Of a DNA stretch of 37,573 bases, positions 27,129-34,722 are shown piece after piece. Each line of letters starts with the position of its first letter. Position 1 is the stretch's first letter. The stretch comes from an uncultured bacterium (GTDB lineage: Bacteria > Patescibacteriota > Minisyncoccia > Moranbacterales > GWC2-37-73), in NCBI GenBank assembly GCA_903851135.1, contig CAINNK010000014.1, positions 1-37,573 on the forward strand, written 5' to 3'. The position numbers and the translations under genes are program-made. Under the pieces are notes generated by a model. It saw only the letters and a list, made by a program, of their open reading frames with translations. It was not told the origin of the DNA and made no database searches.

Positions 27129-28562
27129 TTAATCCGCGTCAATCAGTTGACGACCAATTTTCCAAACATCCCCCGCTCCCATGGTAATCAAAACATCAAA
27201 CTCTCCGCTGTGCTTCTTGAAATATTCCACTGCCTGCTCGATCGTTGCGATATATTCAGCCCTGCCGCGATTATATTTGTTAATCAAATCAACCAGCTGC
27301 GCTGAAGAAACGCCGCCTTGCACTTCACGCGCGCTGCCATAAATATCAATCACCACCACTCTGTCAGTGTCGTCAAAACTTTGCGCAAAATCTTGCAGCA
27401 AGGCTTTGGTTCGAGTGAAAGTGTGCGGATGAAAAACTGTCCAGATTTTCTTTTCGCCGTATCGCTGCCTGGCGCCACTGAGTGTGGCCTTGATTTCATC
27501 CGGATGATGCGCATAGTCATCAATCAAAATGGCATCGCCAAACATTCCAACTTGTTCAAATCTGCGGGAAGTTCCTTTAAACTCTTTCAAGGCTAAACCA
27601 ACTTTTTCCAAATCAAGTCCCAAACTGTGGCAAAGTGCAATCACCGCAGTGCAGTTGAGCACATTATGCTTGCCAGTTAGTGGCGTTTCAAAAATTCCCA
27701 AACTTTTTTCTTTGAAAAAAACTTCAAAGCTTTGCATAATTTTATTTTCCGAATCTTGCATTTTGCGCTCCACGTTTTGCGCTCCACGTTTTGCGTTTTC
27801 CATTTCACGTTCCACGATTTGGTATTCATTTTCTTTTCTAAAGCCATAGGTCACAACCTGACAATTGGCAGATTTAGCAACTTCCAAGGTGTCTACACTG
27901 TCGCCCCAAACCACCAGATGTCCAATCTTGGGAATTTTAGCTACAAAATCTTTGAAGACATTTTTGTAGGCAGAAAAATCTGGGAAAAAATCTGGATGAT
28001 CCCAATCCACGCTTGTCAAAATCGCTGACCAAGGGTCATAAAACTTTAATTTGTTTTGATATTCGTCCGATTCAGCCACGAAATATTGCCCTTGTCCGGA
28101 AAGAGCGCTGCTGTTCCAATCCAAAACTTGACTGCCAACAATTGCTGACGGATCAGCGCCTGCCACCAAAAACGCTTGCGCTAAAATCGCTGAGGTTGTG
28201 GTTTTTCCGTGCGTGCCGCAAACTGCAATGCCAAGTTTTTCGCGAAAAAGCAAGCCCAACATTTCAGGATAACTAAGCAAAGGAATATTTTTTTCTTGAG
28301 CCGTTTTGATCTCAATATTATTTTCCAGATTATAAGCCGTGGAAAAAATCACCACGTCTGCATCAGCTGGGACATGTTGACTTTCAAAGGTTTCAAAAAA
28401 CTGAATGCCAACCCTTTTCAAGATGGCGTCAGTATAAAAAACCTCGCTCGTATCTGAGCCAGAAATCTCAACTGACCGCGCCTTCAAAATCTCAGCCACC
28501 GCCGTCATTCCTGCACCTTTGATTCCCACGCAATATACTTTTTTGAAATCCTTAATCTGCAT
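27129..28562 (-). CDS. murC: UDP-N-acetylmuramate--L-alanine ligase
   Basis: GIKGAGMTAVAEIL, GTHGKTTTSAILA, GKHNVLNCTAVIA, DDYAHHPDEI. Confidence 0.96.
   Translation of the reverse strand: MQIKDFKKVYCVGIKGAGMTAVAEILKARSVEISGSDTSEVFYTDAILKRVGIQFFETFESQHVPADADVVIFSTAYNLENNIEIKTAQEKNIPLLSYPEMLGLLFREKLGIAVCGTHGKTTTSAILAQAFLVAGADPSAIVGSQVLDWNSSALSGQGQYFVAESDEYQNKLKFYDPWSAILTSVDWDHPDFFPDFSAYKNVFKDFVAKIPKIGHLVVWGDSVDTLEVAKSANCQVVTYGFRKENEYQIVEREMENAKRGAQNVERKMQDSENKIMQSFEVFFKEKSLGIFETPLTGKHNVLNCTAVIALCHSLGLDLEKVGLALKEFKGTSRRFEQVGMFGDAILIDDYAHHPDEIKATLSGARQRYGEKKIWTVFHPHTFTRTKALLQDFAQSFDDTDRVVVIDIYGSAREVQGGVSSAQLVDLINKYNRGRAEYIATIEQAVEYFKKHSGEFDVLITMGAGDVWKIGRQLIDAD
27757..27826. repeat. Ten-unit degenerate heptamer repeat inside murC
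   Basis: TGCATTT TGCGCTC CACGTTT TGCGCTC CACGTTT TGCGTTT TCCATTT CACGTTC CACGATT TGGTATT. Confidence 0.85.
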
Positions 28563-28601
28563 AATACTTATTTAAATTGATGATATTTATAACGACTATA
28601 C

Positions 28602-28636
28602 CCACAAATTTACAAATTGGCTACAAATCTACAAAT
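28602..28636 (+). repeat. 35-nt element, 8-8-3-8-8 architecture
   Basis: CCACAAAT TTACAAAT TGG CTACAAAT CTACAAAT. Confidence 0.8.
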
Positions 28637-28682
28637 CGATACGTGTCCTACTGACTGACAGGATGACAGTTCTTTTTTATAC

Positions 28683-28717
28683 ATTCGTAGATTCGTATTT
28701 AATTCGTAGTTTCGCAT
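28683..28717 (-). repeat. 35-nt element variant, inverted orientation
   Basis: ATTCGTAG ATTCGTAT TTA ATTCGTAG TTTCGCAT on the + strand. Confidence 0.7.
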
Positions 28718-28749
28718 CGGTTAAAGCTAGAAGCTAATTAAGCTGCCCA

Positions 28750-29859
28750 TTACATCCTGGCCAACTCAATCACCCCGTTAGCAATCACATCGGCAGCATT
28801 GGGATGATAAAATGTTTTGATCTGCTCAATCATTTGCTCCCTGAGAATATTTTCTGAAAGAATTTTTTGAATTTTTTCCAAGAGCAGGTGCTCACCAAGG
28901 TTTGTTTCTTCCAAGACGATTGCCGCACCAATTTTAGCCAATGCAAAAGCATTCATGCGCTGATGATTATTAGCACTGTTTTCCAGCGGAATCAAAATCG
29001 CCGGTTTTCCGTTGGCAGCTATTTCAGAGATGAAACTTGCCCCAGCTCGACTGACCACCAAATCGCAAAGCGCAAAAGAGTCTCGAAGTTGATTGGCATT
29101 GAGAAATGGAGTAACAAAGTATCCCTCCCTGCCAGCTTTCACTCCCTGCTGAGCCGCTCCAGCAATCACTTCTTCAAAATTCTTCTCTCCGGTTTGATGA
29201 ATAATTTGATAGCTATACAAAAGTTGTGGCAAAATTTTCACGATTGCATTGTTGATGATTTGCGATCCTTGACTGCCGCCGAGAATCAACAAGGTTTTTT
29301 TGGAAGTTGTGAAGTTCAGTTGTGTTCTCATCATAATAGCATCGCCATCAGTCACTTGAAATCTGACTGGATTGCCCGTAAGCGCCACTTTGTAACTTGC
29401 AAAATATTGCTCCGCTGAAGGATAAGCCACCGCCACTCGATTGGCAAATTTGGCCAAAAATTGATTCGCAATCCCAGGCATTGAATCTGACTCATGAATC
29501 AAAATCGGAATCCGATATATCCAAGCGGCAATCACAACCGGCATGGCCACATAGCCACCTTTGGAAAAAATTGCGTCTGGCATAAATCTGAAGAGAACCC
29601 AAAGAGCTTGCAAGAAGCCAACAGGAATTTTGAAAACGTCCGTGAAATTTTGCAAAGAAAAATAGCGTCGCATTTTTCCACTCAGTACATGCTTGGTTGG
29701 TATGCCATTTTCACTCATCACTTTCTTTTCCATTTCGGCCCCACTGCCAACATACAAAAACTCAGTTTCCGGTCCAATCTTTTCTTTGATTTTGCCTGCA
29801 ACCGCAATCAACGGAAACAAATGTCCGCCGGTGCCACCACCCGTAAGTACAATACGCAT
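28750..29859 (-). CDS. murG: UDP-N-acetylglucosamine--MurNAc-(pentapeptide) pyrophosphoryl-undecaprenol GlcNAc transferase
   Basis: GGGTGGHLFPLIAVA, ILIHESDSMPGIANQFLAKFA, LGGSQGSQIINNAI, VVSRAGASFISEIAANGKPAILIPL. Confidence 0.97.
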   Translation of the reverse strand: MRIVLTGGGTGGHLFPLIAVAGKIKEKIGPETEFLYVGSGAEMEKKVMSENGIPTKHVLSGKMRRYFSLQNFTDVFKIPVGFLQALWVLFRFMPDAIFSKGGYVAMPVVIAAWIYRIPILIHESDSMPGIANQFLAKFANRVAVAYPSAEQYFASYKVALTGNPVRFQVTDGDAIMMRTQLNFTTSKKTLLILGGSQGSQIINNAIVKILPQLLYSYQIIHQTGEKNFEEVIAGAAQQGVKAGREGYFVTPFLNANQLRDSFALCDLVVSRAGASFISEIAANGKPAILIPLENSANNHQRMNAFALAKIGAAIVLEETNLGEHLLLEKIQKILSENILREQMIEQIKTFYHPNAADVIANGVIELARM

Positions 29860-30009
29860 AAAATTTTTATTATAGTTCTTAGTTTTTAGTTCACTAAACG
29901 GTAATAGTTCTTAGTTGTTAGTTCACGGTTCACGGAATGTTGACTGTGAACTATATACCTTAATCTTAGCAAAAATACCAATAAAAATCCACCCTCTGGC
30001 TATTTCAAG

Positions 30010-31122
30010 CTATTTATCACTCAAATCTGAAAATTTTGAAATGTTGAGCAGAATTCCAACCGCTGCCATCAAAAAAATAATGGATGTTCCGCCATAACTA
30101 ATAAACGGAAGTGGAATTCCAGTAAATGGCACCAGCGCGATATTTGCACCAATATTAATGAAAGCTTGCATGATAATCCAAGTTGTAATGCCAGTAGCGA
30201 CTAGGCGCCCAAATGTGTCTGGCGCATTTTTCGCGACTCTAAAACCTCGCATAGCAAAGACTAAAAACAAAACAATCAGAATGATTCCACCGACTAAACC
30301 GAGCTCTTCGCCAATCACCGCAAAAATTGAATCCCCAACAGGTTCTGGCAAATAGTTGAATTTTTGTCGACTGTGACCCAACCCAAGCCCAAAAAATCCC
30401 CCACTGCCAACGGCCAACAAGGCCTGACTGATTTGATATCCAATACCTTTCGGATCAGCACCAGGGTCCAAAAATGAAGAGATTCGATCAAAACGATACG
30501 GCTCTAATTTGATCAAAATCCAAAGCGCAAAAGTTCCCAACGTGCCCATAGCAAAAAGATGTTTCATTTGAGCCCCAGAAACAAAAAAGATTGCAAAAGA
30601 AGTCAGAATAATCACAAAAAGCGTTCCCATATCAGGTTGTTTGATGATTAGAAAACCAATCAAACCCATGATTCCCAAAAATGGCAACAGTCCTTCAAAA
30701 ACATCTTTGATTTTTTGCGTTCCTTTGCTTTCAAACCAAGCAGCTAAATAGATAATGATGGCTAGTTTTAACATTTCAGAGGGTTGGAAAGAAAATGGTC
30801 CAAGCTGAATCCAACGACTAGCACCATAAACTCTCGAACCTATTCCTGGCACAAACACAAACATCAAAAAAATTATAGCTATCAAAAAAAATGGCACGGC
30901 AAATTTCTTCCAGAAACGATAATCAACTTTTTGAAAAAAATACAGCACCGCGAAACCAGGCAGCACTCCATAAAAAAGTTGATGCTTGAAAAAATAATAG
31001 CCATCGCCAAAACGCGTCTGTGAATAAATCACCCCCGCACTGGCAATCATCACCAACCCAAAAGCCAGCAACGCCAAAACAGTGAACAATAGGGTTTTAT
31101 CTGGTTGTTTCTCGTTATTCAT
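30010..31122 (-). CDS. ftsW: SEDS-family peptidoglycan glycosyltransferase FtsW
   Basis: 370 aa multi-TM; GLGLGHSRQKFNYLPEPVGDSIFAVIGEELGLVGG, PFISYGGTSI; next to murG and murC. Confidence 0.92.
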   Translation of the reverse strand: MNNEKQPDKTLLFTVLALLAFGLVMIASAGVIYSQTRFGDGYYFFKHQLFYGVLPGFAVLYFFQKVDYRFWKKFAVPFFLIAIIFLMFVFVPGIGSRVYGASRWIQLGPFSFQPSEMLKLAIIIYLAAWFESKGTQKIKDVFEGLLPFLGIMGLIGFLIIKQPDMGTLFVIILTSFAIFFVSGAQMKHLFAMGTLGTFALWILIKLEPYRFDRISSFLDPGADPKGIGYQISQALLAVGSGGFFGLGLGHSRQKFNYLPEPVGDSIFAVIGEELGLVGGIILIVLFLVFAMRGFRVAKNAPDTFGRLVATGITTWIIMQAFINIGANIALVPFTGIPLPFISYGGTSIIFLMAAVGILLNISKFSDLSDK

Positions 31123-31126
31123 AGAC

Positions 31127-31161
31127 CTACAAATTTACAAATCAATTACAAATATACAAAT
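31127..31161 (+). repeat. 35-nt element, 8-8-3-8-8 architecture
   Basis: CTACAAAT TTACAAAT CAA TTACAAAT ATACAAAT. Confidence 0.8.
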
Positions 31162-31188
31162 GTACAAAAAATATGCCAGCCAGAATTT

Positions 31189-31223
31189 ATTTGTAGATTT
31201 GTAGCAAATTTGTAGATTTGTGG
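31189..31223 (-). repeat. 35-nt element, inverted orientation
   Basis: ATTTGTAG ATTTGTAG CAA ATTTGTAG ATTTGTGG on the + strand. Confidence 0.8.
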
Positions 31224-31236
31224 GGATAAGGGGATG

Positions 31237-31914
31237 TTAGACTTTATTTTTTGAATTTTCTTTCCGCCACTTCTCAATTTCCTTGTGATTGCCACTGAGC
31301 AAAACTTCGGGAACCTTCCAACCATTAAATTCTTCTGGCTTTGTATATTGCGCGTGTTCCAAATATCCATCCTTGCTATGGGATTCATACACAGCACTTT
31401 CCTGATTGCCAAGCACGCCGGGTAGCAGTCGCGTCACGCTGTCTACCACTAACATGGCCGGAATTTCACCGCCAGTCAGCACAAAATCCCCAATGGAAAT
31501 TTCTTCATCAATCAAATGCTGCGCCACGCGTTCATCCACGCCTTCATAACGACCACAAATTAAAATCAGTTGGTCATATTGCGACAATCTTTCTGCATCT
31601 TTTTGGGTGTAGCGTTTGCCCTTGGCTGAAAACAAAATAGTCCTAGTTCTTAGCTTGTCTGGCAACGAAGTAAGCTCTTGGCTTTTGGCTTTTAGAAAAT
31701 TTATGCAATTGAAGATTGGCTCAACAGCCATCACCATGCCTGCTCCTCCGCCATAGGGCGTGTCATCCACGTTGCGATGTTTGTTTTCGGTGTAATCTCG
31801 CAAATTGTGCGCCTGAATTTCAATCGCCCCGCTTTCCTGGGCACGCTTAACAATTGACTCGCCAAAATAGCTGTCAAAAATCTCTGGAAAAATTGTAACT
31901 ATATCAAATCGCAT
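31237..31914 (-). CDS. trmD: tRNA (guanine-N1)-methyltransferase
   Basis: FDIVTIFPEIFDSYFGESIVKRA, DDTPYGGGAGMVM, LICGRYEGVDERV, SIGDFVLTGGEIPAMLVVDSVTRLLPGVLG. Confidence 0.98.
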   Translation of the reverse strand: MRFDIVTIFPEIFDSYFGESIVKRAQESGAIEIQAHNLRDYTENKHRNVDDTPYGGGAGMVMAVEPIFNCINFLKAKSQELTSLPDKLRTRTILFSAKGKRYTQKDAERLSQYDQLILICGRYEGVDERVAQHLIDEEISIGDFVLTGGEIPAMLVVDSVTRLLPGVLGNQESAVYESHSKDGYLEHAQYTKPEEFNGWKVPEVLLSGNHKEIEKWRKENSKNKV

Positions 31915-31950
31915 AAATAAGTTTTAAAGTAATAAAATTTAAAGCGGAAG

Positions 31951-31996
31951 CTTCTCAGAGGCTAAGCCTCCCCTTGGAGGCTTAGCCTCTGAGAAG
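31951..31996. repeat. Perfect 21-bp inverted repeat with 4-nt loop
   Basis: CTTCTCAGAGGCTAAGCCTCC-CCTT-GGAGGCTTAGCCTCTGAGAAG. Confidence 0.95.
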
Positions 31997-32056
31997 TCCC
32001 CCAATTATGGTTAATTTTAACATAGTATTCCAAAAGAAAAAAGGCGAGAAATTAAA

Positions 32057-32092
32057 AAAGCGATTCTGGTTAAATTTTACCAGAACCGCTTT
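32057..32092 (-). terminator. Intrinsic terminator of the XRE-family gene
   Basis: Minus strand AAAGCGGTTCTGGT-AAAATTTA-ACCAGAATCGCTTT followed by T-run. Confidence 0.85.
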
Positions 32093-32117
32093 AAACAACT
32101 TACCCTCTTGGAAATAA

Positions 32118-32519
32118 TCAATTTGGATTGAGGGATTCCGAACTGATGTCGGGAAGACCCTTTTCTAATCTTTCAAGTTTTCTTTCCTTTTCGCAAATTT
32201 GCACTAATCTTAAAAGAACTTCTGGGAGATCAGAAGAACCAAAACGGTACTTAAGACATTCGTCAAAATCCTCACGTGTCATTCCCTCCGCAAGAAACAA
32301 ATCTTTCCATTCAATAGAGAACACAGAGCAAAGAACTTCCCAATAATCACTCCAAGCTGAATCATATTGTGTCCCTTCTTCCATTTGTGTAATTTGATCT
32401 AATGGAATGTTTGTAAGCCTTGCAAGTTTTTCCCTGGTAAAACCTGCGGCTTCGCGATGTTTTAAAATATTCCGCTTAAATAATTCAGCCGCAAGACTTT
32501 TGTCATTAAAGTTATCCAT
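32118..32519 (-). CDS. XRE-family helix-turn-helix protein
   Basis: NILKHREAAGFTREKLARLTNIPLDQITQMEEGTQYD; likely start MDNFNDKS. Confidence 0.75.
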   Translation of the reverse strand: MDNFNDKSLAAELFKRNILKHREAAGFTREKLARLTNIPLDQITQMEEGTQYDSAWSDYWEVLCSVFSIEWKDLFLAEGMTREDFDECLKYRFGSSDLPEVLLRLVQICEKERKLERLEKGLPDISSESLNPN

Positions 32520-32638
32520 TTTCACATTCTCCTCGTTTTTTATTACAAAGAACTGCATTTAATATAAACCTAGCAAGATTATTTCTAAAAATCAAATATG
32601 TTGCAAATATTGCAGATAACGGTTACGATAATTGGACT

Positions 32639-33979
32639 ATGCAAATCAAAACTTTGACCCAATTTGAAGCATATCTCAAGACTCGCATTCCGACGCGGGA
32701 AGCTTTGTTTGTTGGGCAGCTTGGCCTTAAGCGAGCCAAATATTTCATGAAATTGTTGGGCAATCCCCAAAATCAAATCAAGGTCATTCACATTGCTGGC
32801 ACTTCCGGCAAGGGTTCGACTGCCTATTTGGCCAGTCACCTGCTGCAAAGCCAAGGTTTTCGAGTTGGGCTTTCAATTTCGCCGCACATTTTTGACATCC
32901 GCGAGCGTATCCAAATCAACAACCAATTGCCAAGCGAAAAATTGCTTTTTAAATATTTCAATCAAATTTTGCCAATTGTCAAAAAAATGGAAACATGCCG
33001 CTATGGCGCCCCGACTTATTTTGAAATTATCGTGGGACTAGCCTACTATATTTTCGCTCAGGAAAAAATGGACTACGCGGTCATTGAAACTGGCCTCGGT
33101 GGCAGACTTGACGGCACTAACACGGTTGACAGCAAAGATAAAATTTGTCTACTCACCAAAATCGGACTTGATCACACGGAAATTCTGGGAAACACAATTG
33201 CTGAAATTACCAAGGAAAAAGTTGGGATAATCGGAAAACAAAACATAGTAATCAGTAACTGGCAATCAGTAACCAGTAATCAAATAATTATTGACAGATG
33301 CAAGGAAAAAAATGCGAATTTATATTTCATAAAACCTCAAAAAAATTATTCACTCATTTCTTCAAATAAAACAGCGACGATTCTTGATTTTAATTTCGCC
33401 AAAGACAATTTCAAAAATATTAAGCTTGGACTTCTTGGCCAGCATCAAGTTGAAAACTGCTCCTTGGCGCTAGCTTGCCTTTCGGTCTTGGCTAGTCGTG
33501 ATAAATTCGCAATTGACGAATCAAAAATGCGCAGCGCTTTGCAAAAAATTTCCATCCCAGGTCGCATGGAAATTCGCAAGATTGGCAAGACAAATTTGAT
33601 CATTGATGGCGCTCACAACCCTCAGAAGATGACCGCTTTCATTGCCAGTCTTAAAATCATTTTTCCAAAACAAAATTTTGATTTTATCCTAGCATTCAGA
33701 AAAGGCAAGGATTTCAGAAATATACTGACGGAAATCCTGCCGGTTGCAGATCATATCTTTCTAACTGATTTTTCTCTAAGCAACCAAGAAAACAGTTCCA
33801 GTTCAACTGACAGCAAAGAAATTGCATCCTACTTCAAAAAAGAAAAGTTTTCAAATTTCTCCATCATCGAAAACAATCAAAAAGAAATTCTCGCTACCAT
33901 CAAAAAAGGCAAGAAATCAATCGTGCTAACAGGTTCACTTTATCTCATTGGTTCGGTTTATGGATACCTTGAGAAATAG
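32639..33979 (+). CDS. folC: Folylpolyglutamate synthase/dihydrofolate synthase
   Basis: HIAGTSGKGSTAYLASHLLQSQGFRVGLSISPHIFDIRERIQ, ETGLGGRLDGTN, LLTKIGLDHTEILG, IDGAHNPQKM. Confidence 0.95.
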   Translation: MQIKTLTQFEAYLKTRIPTREALFVGQLGLKRAKYFMKLLGNPQNQIKVIHIAGTSGKGSTAYLASHLLQSQGFRVGLSISPHIFDIRERIQINNQLPSEKLLFKYFNQILPIVKKMETCRYGAPTYFEIIVGLAYYIFAQEKMDYAVIETGLGGRLDGTNTVDSKDKICLLTKIGLDHTEILGNTIAEITKEKVGIIGKQNIVISNWQSVTSNQIIIDRCKEKNANLYFIKPQKNYSLISSNKTATILDFNFAKDNFKNIKLGLLGQHQVENCSLALACLSVLASRDKFAIDESKMRSALQKISIPGRMEIRKIGKTNLIIDGAHNPQKMTAFIASLKIIFPKQNFDFILAFRKGKDFRNILTEILPVADHIFLTDFSLSNQENSSSSTDSKEIASYFKKEKFSNFSIIENNQKEILATIKKGKKSIVLTGSLYLIGSVYGYLEK

Positions 33980-34046
33980 ATTCTAGATTTTTGATTCCAG
34001 AAAAAAATGTGACATATCAATAGCACTTGCCAGTGTTTAAACCAAA

Positions 34047-34083
34047 AACAAAAAGACATTTCGCTTGGAAATGTCTTTTTGTT
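34047..34083. terminator. Bidirectional terminator between folC and the tRNA-like gene
   Basis: AACAAAAAGACATTTC-GCTTG-GAAATGTCTTTTTGTT, 16-bp perfect arms. Confidence 0.88.
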
Positions 34084-34085
34084 AT

Positions 34086-34225
34086 AGGCCCGGTTGGATT
34101 CGAACCAACTTTTATGATTCTCAAACTAAGAAAACGTTGACTGACCAAAATTTTTGAAAAAATAACAAGTCAAGATTTTCCAGCGTCACCCGTAAGAATT
34201 GCTTTTGCCATTAAGCTACGGACCT
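34086..34225 (-). tRNA. tRNA-like gene with ~65-nt insertion in the anticodon loop; isotype not assignable
   Basis: Minus strand: acceptor AGGTCCG/CGGGCCT, D-arm GCTTAATGGCAAAAGC, anticodon stem ATTCT/AGAAT, T-arm GTTGGTTCGAATCCAAC; total 140 nt. Confidence 0.65.
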
Positions 34226-34257
34226 ATCTAATACTACATTGACAAAGAAGATTTATT

Positions 34258-34713
34258 TCATTCAAATATTTTTGTTTTAAATTCTTCCACTGCCTTCTTT
34301 TCTTCAATCACTTCAGCTTTGTATAATTTCTGTAAAAGCAGTGGCACGCCACAATTTTCACATTTTCCCCAAGCACAAAATCCTTGCTTTTGATGATGTT
34401 TTCGGCAAATTGAAATTTCAACGTCAAAGGTTTCTTTTGACATTTTTTCTTTAGTCTTCAGTGAAATGCATTGCAGACCATATTTTTCCAAATCGCCTTT
34501 ATCCCAAAAAGACATCTCATTTATCTTTCCCACAAAATTTACTGTTTTTTCAAGCTCTCTTCCAGTATATTTCCCTGTGGTCGGATCCCACTCGCGCAAG
34601 ACCATGATGTCACCCTCTTGGCATTCAAAATCAGCCACGCGCAAATCATAAGTTTTCCTGCCATCAAGCACTAATTGAAAATACTCCGGCCAAGTTTTTT
34701 TCTCAATGCGCAT
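34258..34713 (-). CDS. ASCH/DUF3850-like domain protein with C-terminal Cys cluster
   Basis: KTWPEYFQLVLDGRKTYDLRVADFECQEGDIMVLREWDPTTGKYTGRELEKTV; then C-x2-C-type residues. Confidence 0.75.
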   Translation of the reverse strand: MRIEKKTWPEYFQLVLDGRKTYDLRVADFECQEGDIMVLREWDPTTGKYTGRELEKTVNFVGKINEMSFWDKGDLEKYGLQCISLKTKEKMSKETFDVEISICRKHHQKQGFCAWGKCENCGVPLLLQKLYKAEVIEEKKAVEEFKTKIFE

Positions 34714-34722
34714 AACGATATT

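Noticed and set aside
28867-29418. 183-aa plus-strand ORF opposite murG
   Set aside because: Shadow ORF with antisense-like composition; murG is unambiguous.
30010-31122. RodA instead of FtsW
   Set aside because: SEDS motifs alone do not separate them, but adjacency to murG and murC favours FtsW.
31146-31412. 88-aa minus-strand ORF overlapping trmD
   Set aside because: Overlaps the trmD 3' end in another frame and runs into the intergenic repeats.
34086-34225. tmRNA or group I intron-containing tRNA
   Set aside because: A normal D-arm and lack of a tag reading frame argue against tmRNA; the insert is far too short for a complete group I intron.
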